Assembly (NCBI RefSeq): GCF_042652785.1
Contig: NZ_JBHSHD010000008.1
Span: 248,001-312,000, forward strand
Length of the DNA stretch: 64,000 bases
Source of the DNA: Dokdonella_A ginsengisoli
Lineage (GTDB): Bacteria; Pseudomonadota; Gammaproteobacteria; Xanthomonadales; Rhodanobacteraceae
Direction of reading: 5' to 3'
Part shown: piece by piece, positions 1 to 7,973 of the stretch
How the letters are laid out: each line of letters opens with the position of its first letter
Position numbering within the stretch: position 1 is the stretch's first letter
Notes under the pieces: generated by a model
What the model saw: the letters and a program-made list of their open reading frames with translations, nothing else
What the model was told of the DNA's origin: nothing
Database searches by the model: none
Position numbers and translations under genes: made by a program

Positions 1-478
1 GCTGCTCGATGACGGCGCCCAGTTCCGCGACGATGCTGGGCATGTAGACGCCGCCGGCCTTGAAGTAGCCGCCGCGCGGGTCGAATACCGCCTTCAATTC
101 CTCCACCAGGAAGGTCACGTCGCCACCCTTGCGGAAGACCGCGCTCATGATGCGCGTGAGGGCCACGATCCACTGGAAGTGGTCCATGTTCTTGGAGTTG
201 ATGAAGATCTCGAACGGGCGGCGCAGTTCGTATTCGGTGCCGGCGTTCAGCACGATGTCGTTGATGGTGACGTACAGCGCGTGCTCGAACAGCGGCGACT
301 TGATCTTGTAGGTGGCGCCGATGAGCGTTTCGGGGCGCTCGACCTTCTCGTGCATCTGGATGACTTCGGCCATCGGCACGGACGGCGCGCTCTCCGGCGC
401 CTGGGCGGCGGGGACGATCCTGGCGGTTTCTTCGGGCTTGACGACGCTGTAACCCTTGATCTTCTTGCTGATCTTCAT
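1..478 (-). CDS. nrdJb: Class II ribonucleotide reductase small partner NrdJb (partial, C-terminus outside window)
   Basis: The first 159 codons of a minus-strand gene are visible; the 3' end lies beyond base 1. The translation starts MKISKKIKGYSVVKPEE and carries the conserved stretches RRPFEIFINSKNMDHFQWIV and FDPRGGYFKAGGVYMPS, which I recognise from the TSCPD-domain subunit of the split adenosylcobalamin-dependent ribonucleotide reductase (NrdJb of Pseudomonas and Xanthomonas). The partner NrdJa, at 1828-3975, carries the catalytic residues; NrdJb is thought to be needed for full activity or for reduction of the enzyme. The two subunits normally sit side by side. Here two H1-like genes lie between them on the same strand, about 1.35 kb in all. 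The start ATG (476-478) follows a 150-base gap without an obvious gene. Confidence 0.88.
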   Translation of the reverse strand, partial: MKISKKIKGYSVVKPEETARIVPAAQAPESAPSVPMAEVIQMHEKVERPETLIGATYKIKSPLFEHALYVTINDIVLNAGTEYELRRPFEIFINSKNMDHFQWIVALTRIMSAVFRKGGDVTFLVEELKAVFDPRGGYFKAGGVYMPSIVAELGAVIEQ

Positions 479-630
479 GGTCTTCACTAAAGGCTGGAAC
501 GGGTCGGAACGGGACCGCGAAACCGCGGCGGGGCCGGGGTTCGCGGAAGGAAATATGGGGGTGGCCGGAGCCGGTGTCTTCTGCGCCGCGCGGTTCGGCG
601 GCGGCGCGGGTCGCAGGCCGCGGCGCGACG

Positions 631-1011
631 CTATTTTTTCTTCGCCGTTTTCCGGACGGCTTTCCTGGCGACCTTTTTGACCGCCTTCTTCGCCGCCTTG
701 CGGGCGGGGGCTTTCTTCACGGCCTTCTTCGCCGCGGTTTTCCGGGCGACGGGCTTTCTTGCGATGGCTTTCCTGACGGCGGCCTTCTTCACGGCCTTTT
801 TCACGACCTTCTTCGCGGCTTTCTTGGCTGCCGGCTTCTTGGCGGCTTTCTTCTTCGCCGCCGCATCCAGCTCCGACGCGCTCTTGCGGCGCAGGTCGGC
901 GGCGTGCGCGCGCTGGTAGGTCTGGATGTCCTTGAAGCTGCCGTCGGCGTTGCGGACCGCGTAGAGCTTCTTGCCGGCGCTGCTGTACAGCGTGGTGCGT
1001 CTGGTGGCCAT
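631..1011 (-). CDS. Histone H1-like Lys/Ala-rich DNA-binding protein (126 aa)
   Basis: The protein has two parts. Residues 1-50 form a small ordinary-looking domain (starts MATRRTTLYSSAGKKLYAVR, then DIQTYQRAHAADLRRKS). Residues 51-126 are an almost pure Lys/Ala/Val/Arg tail built from AAKK, AVKK and ARK units. Such tails resemble eukaryotic linker histone H1 tails and bacterial proteins such as AlgP and Hc2, which bind DNA without sequence specificity. A role in nucleoid compaction or regulation is inferred. It lies in the same direction as nrdJa, 93 bases after a second, larger H1-like gene and 150 bases before nrdJb. The reverse-strand reading frames across this stretch are shadows caused by its biased codons. 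Confidence 0.8.
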   Translation of the reverse strand: MATRRTTLYSSAGKKLYAVRNADGSFKDIQTYQRAHAADLRRKSASELDAAAKKKAAKKPAAKKAAKKVVKKAVKKAAVRKAIARKPVARKTAAKKAVKKAPARKAAKKAVKKVARKAVRKTAKKK

Positions 1012-1104
1012 GCGCTTCTCCGTCGCGGCACGGACGGTTTCACCACCGGCCGGCCGCCGCGGGGTCGGCCGGTGGCGCCGCAGGATCGCTCCTGCCGGTG
1101 GAAC

Positions 1105-1722
1105 CTACCTGCGCTTGCCGGCCTTCTTCGCCGCCTTCTTGGCGGCCTTCTTCGCCGGAGCCTTGCGGGCGGGGGCCTTCTTGGCGGCGGCCTTCTTGCC
1201 CGGGGCCTTGCGGGCGGGCGCCTTCTTCGCCGCGGCTTTCTTCACGGCTTTCTTGACGACCTTCTTCGCGGCGGCCTTCTTGACGACCTTCTTGGCCGCC
1301 TTCTTCGCGGCGGGCTTCTTGGCGACTTTCTTGACGGCCTTCTTGACAGCTTTCTTGGCGGCCGCGGCCTTGCCGGCGGCTTTCTTAACCACCTTCTTCA
1401 CCGCCTTCTTCGCGGCGGCGGCCTTCTTCTCGACTTTCTTTTCGACCTTCTTCACCGCGGTCGCGGCGGCCTTCTTGTCCTTGGCGACGACCTGCTTGGC
1501 CTTGGCGACGACCGCCTGGACCTTGCGCGCGGCCTGCTTGCGCGCCTTGGACGCCTTCTTGGCGACCTTCTTCGCGGTGTTCTCGACGGCCGCCTTGGCA
1601 TCGGATGCCGCGGTGCTGACCGAGTTCACCAGTGCGCCGACCGCGTCGACCGCGGCGCTGCCGATCTGGCTGGCGCCTTCCTTCATCTCTTCGAACGTGG
1701 AACTGCCGCCTTCGCTATGCAT
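1105..1722 (-). CDS. Histone H1-like Lys/Ala-rich protein (205 aa)
   Basis: Residues 1-45 are mixed and acidic (starts MHSEGGSSTFEEMKEGASQI, then AAVDAVGALVNSVSTAASDA) and may form an amphipathic helix. From about residue 50 to the end the chain is Lys/Ala/Val/Pro repeats (KKAVKKVVKKA, KKAPARKAP), ending KKAGKRR. The tail matches the H1-like class of bacterial nucleoid proteins (PhaF/AlgP/Hc2 type). The N-terminal part resembles the amphipathic segment of phasin-like proteins, but this is only a hint. It lies 105 bases downstream of nrdJa on the same strand and precedes a second H1-like gene, so co-transcription with the ribonucleotide reductase is plausible. The exact function is unknown; chromosome packing during starvation or DNA synthesis control is inference. 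Confidence 0.78.
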   Translation of the reverse strand: MHSEGGSSTFEEMKEGASQIGSAAVDAVGALVNSVSTAASDAKAAVENTAKKVAKKASKARKQAARKVQAVVAKAKQVVAKDKKAAATAVKKVEKKVEKKAAAAKKAVKKVVKKAAGKAAAAKKAVKKAVKKVAKKPAAKKAAKKVVKKAAAKKVVKKAVKKAAAKKAPARKAPGKKAAAKKAPARKAPAKKAAKKAAKKAGKRR

Positions 1723-1827
1723 GGTAGGTTCCCCTCTCCTTCGCCTGATGGGTTGGATTATTGAGTACGTTTGCCTGGCAGCACGTCGCGGTGGGCGCCG
1801 GGTTCGATCCGTGAGCCTGCTCGGCTC

Positions 1828-3975
1828 CTAGAACTTGCCGTAATAGCCTTCCTTCAGCGCGTCGAAAAGATTCGCCGCGGTGTGCGTTTCGCCATCGTAC
1901 TCGATCTGTTCGTTGCCTTTGACCTCCACCACCGAGCCGTCCTCGAGTTCGAAACGGTAGATGGTGTTCTCCAAATCATGCTCCTTCACCAGCACTCCTT
2001 GGAAGGCCGCCGGATTGAAGCGGAAGGTCGTGCAGCCCTTCAGGCCCTGCTTGTGGGCGTAGCGGTAGATGTCCTTGAAGTCTTCGTAGGGGTAATCGGT
2101 GGGGACGTTGGCGGTCTTGGAGATCGACGAATCGACCCATTTCTGCGCGGCGGCCTGGATGTCGACGTGCTCCACCGGGCTGATGTCGTCGGCGGCGACG
2201 AAGTAGTCCGGCAGCTTTTCGTCGACCTCCTGCGAACCCGGAATGGCCTTGCCGTTGATCAATTCGCGATAAGCCAATAGCTCATAGCTATAGACCTCGA
2301 TCTTTTCCTTGGTCTTGCGGCCCTCGCGGATCACGTTGCGGCTGTAGTGGTGGGCGAAGCTGGGCTCGATGCCGTTGGAGGCGTTGTTGGCCAGCGACAG
2401 GCTGATCGTGCCGGTCGGCGCGATCGAGGAGTGGTGCGTGAAGCGCGCGCCGACCTCGGCCAGTTCGGCGACCAGCTCGGGCGCGGTGCCGGCCACGCGC
2501 TGCATGTAGCGGCTGTACCGGGCGTGCAGCACGCGGCCGGGGATCGCATCGCCGACCTTCCAGCCGTCGGCGGCCATTTCCGGGCGCTTGCGCAGCATCT
2601 CGCCGGTGACTTCGAAGTCGCGCGCCAGGATCGGCGCGGGGCCTTTTTCCTTGGCCAGCGACAGCGCCACTTCCCAGCCGGCCAAGGCCATCTCGCGCGC
2701 GACGTCCTCGGTGAAGGCGACCGCGTCGGCGTGGCCGTAGCGCATCTTGAGCATCGTCAGCGTGCTGCCCAGGCCAAGGAAGCCCATGCCGTGGCGGCGC
2801 TTGCTCAGGATTTCGTCGCGCTGCTGCGGCAGCGGCAGGCCGTTGATCTCGACCACGTTGTCGAGCATGCGCGTGAACACGCGCACCACTTCGCGGTACT
2901 CGTCCCAGTCGAAGCGCGCCTTCGGGCCGAACGGGTCGCGCACGAAGGTGGTCAGGTTGACCGAGCCGAGCAGGCACGAGCCGTACGGCGGCAGCGGCTG
3001 CTCGCCGCAGGGGTTGGTGGCGCGGATGTGCTCGCACCACCAGTTGTTGTTCATCTCGTTGACGCGGTCGATCAGGATGAAGCCCGGCTCGGCGTAGTCG
3101 TACGTCGAGACCATGATCATGTCCCACAGGTGCCGCGCGCGGATGTGGCCGTAGATCTTGCAGGCGACCAGGCCGTCGTCGCGGGTCACGTAGTTCTTGT
3201 GCGTGGGCCAGTCGCGCCAGACCACCTTGTCGGCGTCGGTCAGGTCGATCTCGCCCTGTTCCTTCACGTGCACCGGGAACACCAGCGGCCAGTCGGCGTC
3301 CTGCTCCACCGCGTCCATGAAGCCGTCGGTGATCAGCAGGCTCAGGTTGAACTGGCGCAGGCGGCCGTCCTCGCGCTTGGAGCGGATGAACTCCTTCACG
3401 TCCGGATGGCTGACGTCGAACGTGCCCATCTGCGCGCCGCGGCGGCCGCCGGCGGAGGAGACGGTGAAACACATCTTGTCGTAGATGTCCATGAACGACA
3501 GCGGCCCCGACGTGTACGCGCCGGCGCCGGAGACGTATGCGCCGCGCGGACGCAGGGTCGAGAACTCGTAGCCGATGCCGCAACCGGCCTTCAGGGTCAG
3601 GCCGGCCTCGTGCACCTTGTCGAGGATGTCGTCCATCGAATCCTGGATGGTGCCGGAGACCGTGCAGTTGATCGTGGAGGTCTTGGGCTTGTGCTCGTGC
3701 GCACCGGCGTTGGAGGTGATGCGGCCGGCCGGGATCGCGCCGCGGCGCAGCGCCCACAGGAAACGGTCGTACCAGTAGTTCTGCTTCTCCGGCGTCGTCT
3801 CGACGTCGGCCAGCGCCTTGGCGATGCGCTGGTAGCTGTGATCGATCGACAGGTCGACCGCTTCGCCCTGCTTGGACTTCAGGCGGTACTTCTTGTCCCA
3901 GATGTCGTAGGAAGCCGGCTGCAGGGGGATCTCCACTGCGCCGCGTGCGAGCTGTTCCAAACGCACCGTGCTCAT
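1828..3975 (-). CDS. nrdJa: Adenosylcobalamin-dependent (class II) ribonucleoside-diphosphate reductase, large subunit NrdJa
   Basis: This 715-residue enzyme reduces ribonucleotides to deoxyribonucleotides using a cobalamin-derived radical, so it works with or without oxygen. Visible motifs are a redox Cys near residue 104 (TSTINCTVSG), the catalytic NPCGE loop near residue 321, and the partner Cys near 334 (GSCLLGSVNL). The C-terminus ends DALKEGYYGKF and lacks the TSCPD region, which is encoded separately in nrdJb; this is the split arrangement known from Pseudomonas. The frame is open 42 codons further upstream, but the ATG at 3975 has a good GGGAG site and starts the family-like MSTVRLEQLARG. 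Two NrdR-like boxes at 4182-4229 suggest repression by NrdR when dATP is plentiful. I found no convincing cobalamin riboswitch in the leader. Confidence 0.96.
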   Translation of the reverse strand: MSTVRLEQLARGAVEIPLQPASYDIWDKKYRLKSKQGEAVDLSIDHSYQRIAKALADVETTPEKQNYWYDRFLWALRRGAIPAGRITSNAGAHEHKPKTSTINCTVSGTIQDSMDDILDKVHEAGLTLKAGCGIGYEFSTLRPRGAYVSGAGAYTSGPLSFMDIYDKMCFTVSSAGGRRGAQMGTFDVSHPDVKEFIRSKREDGRLRQFNLSLLITDGFMDAVEQDADWPLVFPVHVKEQGEIDLTDADKVVWRDWPTHKNYVTRDDGLVACKIYGHIRARHLWDMIMVSTYDYAEPGFILIDRVNEMNNNWWCEHIRATNPCGEQPLPPYGSCLLGSVNLTTFVRDPFGPKARFDWDEYREVVRVFTRMLDNVVEINGLPLPQQRDEILSKRRHGMGFLGLGSTLTMLKMRYGHADAVAFTEDVAREMALAGWEVALSLAKEKGPAPILARDFEVTGEMLRKRPEMAADGWKVGDAIPGRVLHARYSRYMQRVAGTAPELVAELAEVGARFTHHSSIAPTGTISLSLANNASNGIEPSFAHHYSRNVIREGRKTKEKIEVYSYELLAYRELINGKAIPGSQEVDEKLPDYFVAADDISPVEHVDIQAAAQKWVDSSISKTANVPTDYPYEDFKDIYRYAHKQGLKGCTTFRFNPAAFQGVLVKEHDLENTIYRFELEDGSVVEVKGNEQIEYDGETHTAANLFDALKEGYYGKF

Positions 3976-4181
3976 GCTCTTTCTTTCTCCCGAATTTCCG
4001 CCGGATCTTGAGGTCCGGCTTGCCAACCCACTACCCGATCGATCGTCGTGGCCGCGTCCGCGAAACGGCGCCGCCGGCACTACCCCATAGGTGTGGGGCA
4101 CTGCACCGTCTACGACAACCTGCCGATCAGATTCCGCCCCCGTCGCCGGAATCCTTGCCTATCGTGCCGCCATTGAACTCA

Positions 4182-4197
4182 ACCCAATGTATAGGCT
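4182..4197. promoter_or_regulatory. NrdR-like box 1 upstream of nrdJa
   Basis: The 16-mer acccaatgtataggct matches the NrdR consensus ACACWATATATWGTGT at 12 of 16 positions. It lies 16 bases from box 2, the paired spacing known for NrdR sites, and overlaps a TATACA hexamer that reads toward nrdJa. Confidence 0.6.
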
Positions 4198-4213
4198 TTG
4201 TGAACATGCGTGA

Positions 4214-4229
4214 ACACAAGATGTTGTGC
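4214..4229. promoter_or_regulatory. NrdR-like box 2 upstream of nrdJa
   Basis: The 16-mer acacaagatgttgtgc matches ACACWATATATWGTGT at 13 of 16 positions and contains a perfect CACAA/TTGTG dyad. Start-to-start distance to box 1 is 32 bases, about three helical turns, as expected for cooperative NrdR binding. Confidence 0.65.
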
Positions 4230-4418
4230 CAGCGGCGCACTAACGTACGCCTGCACGCCGACGTTGGCAAGCACTTTCTCGGCCGCGCCGCGCGCGCCGG
4301 CCGAAGCCTGAACGGCACCTGCGCGGACCGCTTGAAGCGGCGGAAACCGGACACGATTTGCGCGGTCTGCAGCATGCGTCGATGCTTGTCCCCTTTCCTG
4401 CCGCCAAGGATGCGTTCC

Positions 4419-5804
4419 ATGCCCTCGTTGCCCCGCCCATCCGCCCGTTTCCGCCGTCCCCTGCTGTCCGCGCTCGTGCTGGCCGCGATGCTCGCCGGCG
4501 GCGCCCACGCCGCGCTGCCGCCGGCGGTCGACGGGCAGGCCCTGCCCTCGCTCGCGCCGATGCTGGAGAAGACCACGCCGGCGGTGGTCAACATCGCCTC
4601 GAAGACGCGCGTGGCCGTGCGCAACCCGTACTTCGACGATCCGATCTTCCGCCGCTTCTTCGGCGTGCCGAACATGCCGCGCGAGCGCGTGCAGCAGTCG
4701 CTGGGCTCGGGCGTGATCGTGGATGCGAACAAGGGCTACGTGCTGACCAACAACCACGTCGTCGAAGGCGCCGACGACATCTCCGTCACCGTCGCCGACG
4801 GCCACACGGTGAAGGCCAAGCTGATCGGCACCGATCCGGACACGGATCTGGCCGTGCTGCAGATCCCCACCGGCAAGCTGACCGCGCTGCCGCTGGCCGA
4901 TTCCTCGCAGCTGCGCGTGGGCGATTTCGTGGTCGCCATCGGCGAGCCGTTCGGGCTCGGCCAGACGGTCACCTCCGGCATCGTCTCCGCGCTCGGCCGC
5001 TCGGGCCTGCGCGGCTCGGGCTACCAGAACTTCATCCAGACCGACGCCTCGATCAATCCGGGCAACTCCGGCGGCCCGCTGGTCAACCTGCGCGGCGAGC
5101 TGGTCGGCATCAACTCGATGATCTACTCGCCGTCGGGCGGCAACGTCGGCATCGGCTTCGCGATCCCGTCCAACCTCGCCGCCGACGTGATGCGCCAGCT
5201 GATCCAGTCCGGCGAGGTGAAGCGCGGCGCGCTCGGCGTGGAGGCGCAGGACGTGACGCCGCAGCTGGCGAACATGCTCGGCATCGACGACCGCAAGGGC
5301 GCCGTCGTCACTCGCGTGCGCGCCAAGTCGCCGGCCGAGAGCGCCGGCCTCAAGCCCGGCGACGTGATCGTCTCGCTGAACGGCAAGACCGTCGCCAGCG
5401 AACAGGACCTGCGCAACGTCGAAGGCCTGACCGCGCCGGGCGCGGCGGTGGACGTGGGCGTGCTGCGCGAGGGCAAGCCGCTGACCATCAACACCGCGCT
5501 GAAGGTGAACGAGACCGTGGTGCTGAAGGGCGAGACGCTCGACCCGCGGCTGGCCGGCGTGCAGTTCGGCGAGATCTCCGACGGCCTGCGCCGGCAGGGC
5601 GTGGGCGGCGTCAGCGTAACGCGCATCGCCGAGAACAGCCGCGCCTTCGCCACCGGCCTGCGCAACGGCGACCTGATCGTGGCGGTGAACCGCCGCGACC
5701 TGGAAGGCAGCACCGATTTCAGCCGCCTGGTCGGCGCGCATCCGCGCCAGCTGATGCTGACCCTGCTGCGCGGCGAGGAAGCGTTCTACCTGCTGCTGCA
5801 ATAG
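4419..5804 (+). CDS. degQ: Periplasmic serine endoprotease, DegQ/HtrA family
   Basis: The 461-residue protein degrades or refolds damaged envelope proteins. A signal peptide (FRRPLLSALVLAAMLAGGAHA) ends near residue 31. The trypsin-like domain shows the triad His113 (NNHVVEG), Asp143 (DTDLAVL) and Ser217 (NPGNSGGPL). Two PDZ domains follow at about 255-350 and 365-455, with carboxylate-binding loops GALG and related. The chain ends in the typical FYLLLQ. I chose the ATG at 4419 because AAGGA lies 8 bases upstream; an in-frame ATG at 4410 is too close to that site, and the longer frame extending back to 3945 has no family support. The length fits DegQ/MucD-type proteins (about 455-475). It is monocistronic by appearance, followed by a hairpin at 5827-5856. 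Confidence 0.96.
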   Translation: MPSLPRPSARFRRPLLSALVLAAMLAGGAHAALPPAVDGQALPSLAPMLEKTTPAVVNIASKTRVAVRNPYFDDPIFRRFFGVPNMPRERVQQSLGSGVIVDANKGYVLTNNHVVEGADDISVTVADGHTVKAKLIGTDPDTDLAVLQIPTGKLTALPLADSSQLRVGDFVVAIGEPFGLGQTVTSGIVSALGRSGLRGSGYQNFIQTDASINPGNSGGPLVNLRGELVGINSMIYSPSGGNVGIGFAIPSNLAADVMRQLIQSGEVKRGALGVEAQDVTPQLANMLGIDDRKGAVVTRVRAKSPAESAGLKPGDVIVSLNGKTVASEQDLRNVEGLTAPGAAVDVGVLREGKPLTINTALKVNETVVLKGETLDPRLAGVQFGEISDGLRRQGVGGVSVTRIAENSRAFATGLRNGDLIVAVNRRDLEGSTDFSRLVGAHPRQLMLTLLRGEEAFYLLLQ

Positions 5805-5826
5805 CGCTGCGCATAATGTGAAGTTC

Positions 5827-5856
5827 GGCGCCGCAAGCGATCCGGCTTGCGGCGCC
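5827..5856 (+). terminator. Hairpin downstream of degQ
   Basis: A perfect 12-bp stem (GGCGCCGCAAGC with its complement) closes a 6-base loop 22 bases after the degQ stop. No T-run follows, so it may end transcription poorly or protect the 3' end of the mRNA. Confidence 0.45.
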
Positions 5857-5920
5857 GCTGGCGCCTGCGTGATAAGGTTGCGCCTTCATTTTCCGACCCT
5901 TACGCGCGAATCCCCACGCC

Positions 5921-7228
5921 ATGCTGCTACGCCGTCTGTGCACTCCGCTCGTCCTCGCGATCTCCCTGCTCACGGCCGGCCCGGCCCTGGCGCAGAAGAA
6001 GCCCGCCGCCGCCGCGGCGTCCGCCGACGATCTCGTCTGGCGCGGCGACCACGCCACCGGCCGCTCGCTGATGGAGGACCTCGCCAAGCAGTACGCGAAG
6101 GAGAAGAAGGGCAAGATCTCGCTGCAGCCGTTCAGCACGCTGTCGGGCCTGGACGCGGTAGCCGCCGGCAGCGCGGACTTCGCCGGCAGCGCGCGCGCCA
6201 AGTACGCGCGCCGCAGCGAGGAAGCGGCGCTGAACTTCATCCCGGTGGCGCTCGACGGCGCGGTGCTGATCACGCACCCGAAGAATCCGGTCGGCAACAT
6301 CACGCTCAAGCAGATCCACGACATCTACTACGGCCGCATCAAGAACTGGAAGGACCTGGGCGGACCGGACAAGGAGATCAACCTGTACGCGATCGCCTCG
6401 CCGCTGGACGGCGTGGAGTACAGCTTGCGCGAACTGGTATTCCGCAACGGCGACCAGCGCGTGGCCGCGCCGCGTCTGTACATCAACACGGTCAAGCTGG
6501 AAGAAGCCGTCACGCTCGATCCGGCCGGCCTGGGCCTGTCGACGATGGCCGGCACCTACGCCAACAAGAGCGTGAAGGCGCTGACCGTCGAAGGCGTCGC
6601 GCCGAACACCGCGACGGTCGGCGACGGCAGCTATCCGCTGTACATCACGCTGTACCTCGCCGAGCTCAACGACTCACCCAAGCAGGCGGCGATCGAGCGC
6701 TTCCTCGCCTTCCTCGAGACGCCGACCGCGAAGGACATCCTGCGCCGCCACCAGCTGACGCCGTACTCCGACGCCAGCGCGGTGATCGCCAAGAACGAGC
6801 AGCGCATGGCCTACATCGACGCGCAGGTCGGCCGCAACGCGGCCGCTTCCGCCGCGGCCGCTTCCGCCGCGGCCGTCGCCGCCGCGTCGGCGCCACCGCC
6901 GACTCCGGTGGCCGCGCCGCGCGCCAGCCTCGAAGCGAAGACGCGCATCGCGCCGACCGCCGAGACGACCCTGGCCGCGCGCGAGAACCTCGCCCGCGCC
7001 GAGGCGAAGAAGGCCGACAAGGCGGCGGTCGCCAAGGCCGCGCCGAAGAAGCCCGCGGCGCCGAAGGCGGCGGTGGCGAAGAAGGCCGACGCCGGCGCCA
7101 AGAAGACCGAGAAGGTCGCCAAGGCCGCGCCGAAGGACGCCAAGGCCAAGAGCACGGCGAAGGCGGAACCGGCGAAGAAGCCGGCGGCCTCGTTCGGCAA
7201 CGTCACCAGCGGCGCGAGCGGCGGCTGA
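5921..7228 (+). CDS. PstS-like periplasmic substrate-binding protein with Lys/Ala-rich tail
   Basis: The 435-residue protein has a signal peptide ending ALAQ near residue 25, then a phosphate-type solute-binding fold. Supporting segments are FSTLSGLDAVAAGSADFAGS near residue 70, IPVALDGAVLITHPKNP, and ITLKQIHDIYYGRIKNWKDL, the last a hallmark of PstS-like proteins. The binding domain ends near residue 305. The remaining 130 residues are unusual: an Ala/Pro linker, then Lys/Ala repeats (KKADKAAVAKAAPKKPAAPK) ending SFGNVTSGASGG. Ordinary PstS proteins lack this tail. No pstCAB transporter genes lie nearby, so this may be an orphan binding protein; the basic tail could contact DNA, peptidoglycan or polyphosphate (inference). 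A HAD phosphatase gene follows after 28 bases. Confidence 0.8.
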   Translation: MLLRRLCTPLVLAISLLTAGPALAQKKPAAAAASADDLVWRGDHATGRSLMEDLAKQYAKEKKGKISLQPFSTLSGLDAVAAGSADFAGSARAKYARRSEEAALNFIPVALDGAVLITHPKNPVGNITLKQIHDIYYGRIKNWKDLGGPDKEINLYAIASPLDGVEYSLRELVFRNGDQRVAAPRLYINTVKLEEAVTLDPAGLGLSTMAGTYANKSVKALTVEGVAPNTATVGDGSYPLYITLYLAELNDSPKQAAIERFLAFLETPTAKDILRRHQLTPYSDASAVIAKNEQRMAYIDAQVGRNAAASAAAASAAAVAAASAPPPTPVAAPRASLEAKTRIAPTAETTLAARENLARAEAKKADKAAVAKAAPKKPAAPKAAVAKKADAGAKKTEKVAKAAPKDAKAKSTAKAEPAKKPAASFGNVTSGASGG

Positions 7229-7256
7229 CCGGTACGGAAATCCCCGCGCGGCATCG

Positions 7257-7949
7257 ATGCGCATCCTCGCGCTTTCGCTGGACCTGGACGACACGCTGTG
7301 GCCGGTCGCACCGGCCATCCAGCTCGCCGAGCGCGCGCTGGACGACTGGCTGCGGCGCCACCACGCCGCCGTCGCCGAACGCTGGCCGATCGCGGCGCTG
7401 CGCGAACTGCGCGACCAGGTCTCGGCCGAGCGGCCCGACCTCGCCCACGACTTCACCGCGCAGCGCCTGCTGACCCTGCAGCACGCGTTCGCCTCCTGCG
7501 GCTTCGGCGACGAACACGTCGAGGCCGCGTTCGAGGTCTACTTCCAGGCACGCAACCGCGTGGAGTGCTACGCCGACGTGGCGCCGGCGCTGGCCGCGCT
7601 GTCGGCACGCCTGCCGCTGGTGAGCATCTCCAACGGCAACGCCGACCTCGCGCGCATCGGCCTGCGCGGGCACTTCGCGCACTGCATCTCGGCGCGCGAG
7701 TTCGGCGCCGCCAAGCCGGACGCGGCGATCTTCCACGACGCCTGCGCGCGCCTGGGCGTGGCGCCGGAACACGTGCTGCACATCGGCGACGACGCGCATC
7801 TGGACGTCGTCGGCGCGCATCGCGCCGGCCTGCGCACCGCCTGGATCAACCGCCACGACGCGGCGTGGACGCACGCCGAGGTCGAACCCGATCTCCACCT
7901 GCGCGACCTGGACGAACTGGTGCGCTGGATCGACCGCCGCGCCGCCTGA
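7257..7949 (+). CDS. HAD-superfamily phosphatase, YigB-like
   Basis: The 230-residue protein shows all HAD motifs: DLDDTLW (motif I, nucleophile and acid Asp near residues 9-11), SISNGNAD (motif II, near 122), Lys in FGAAKPDAAIF (motif III, near 143), and GDDAHLDVVGA (motif IV). The helical cap lies between motifs I and II (type C1). It most resembles E. coli YigB, which dephosphorylates the riboflavin intermediate 5-amino-6-(5-phosphoribitylamino)uracil, but HAD enzymes are promiscuous and the substrate cannot be fixed from sequence. It lies 28 bases after the PstS-like gene and 24 bases before the aminopeptidase gene, so the three may form one transcription unit. Confidence 0.88.
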   Translation: MRILALSLDLDDTLWPVAPAIQLAERALDDWLRRHHAAVAERWPIAALRELRDQVSAERPDLAHDFTAQRLLTLQHAFASCGFGDEHVEAAFEVYFQARNRVECYADVAPALAALSARLPLVSISNGNADLARIGLRGHFAHCISAREFGAAKPDAAIFHDACARLGVAPEHVLHIGDDAHLDVVGAHRAGLRTAWINRHDAAWTHAEVEPDLHLRDLDELVRWIDRRAA

Positions 7950-7973
7950 CCACGAATGCACCGAGGAACCGAA

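Larger units (their letters stand above)
3976..4418. other. Divergent intergenic region between nrdJa and degQ
   Basis: This 443-base spacer separates two outward-facing genes. It holds the two NrdR-like boxes (4182-4197 and 4214-4229) and a TATACA hexamer on the minus strand overlapping the inner box, which could be the nrdJa -10 element. A leader of about 200 bases would then precede nrdJa. I looked for a B12-box typical of cobalamin riboswitches and saw none. On the plus strand the last 12 bases hold AAGGA, the likely ribosome site of degQ. No further gene is supported. Confidence 0.5.

Noticed and set aside
574..1831. Leu/Gly- and Ala/Phe-rich plus-strand frames over the H1-like genes
   Set aside because: They are the mirror of Lys/Ala codon repeats (aag/gcc) on the other strand; no ribosome site or family.
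2347..4011. 554-codon plus-strand frame opposite nrdJa
   Set aside because: It lies wholly antisense to a well-conserved nrdJa and has Ala/Val/Arg-rich shadow composition; GC-rich codon bias explains it.
3976..4181. Cobalamin riboswitch upstream of nrdJa
   Set aside because: I looked for the B12-box and the typical stem arrangement in the leader and did not find them; the NrdR-like boxes explain regulation better.
5827..5856. Strong intrinsic terminator after degQ
   Set aside because: The hairpin is perfect but no T-run follows, so only a weak terminator is recorded.
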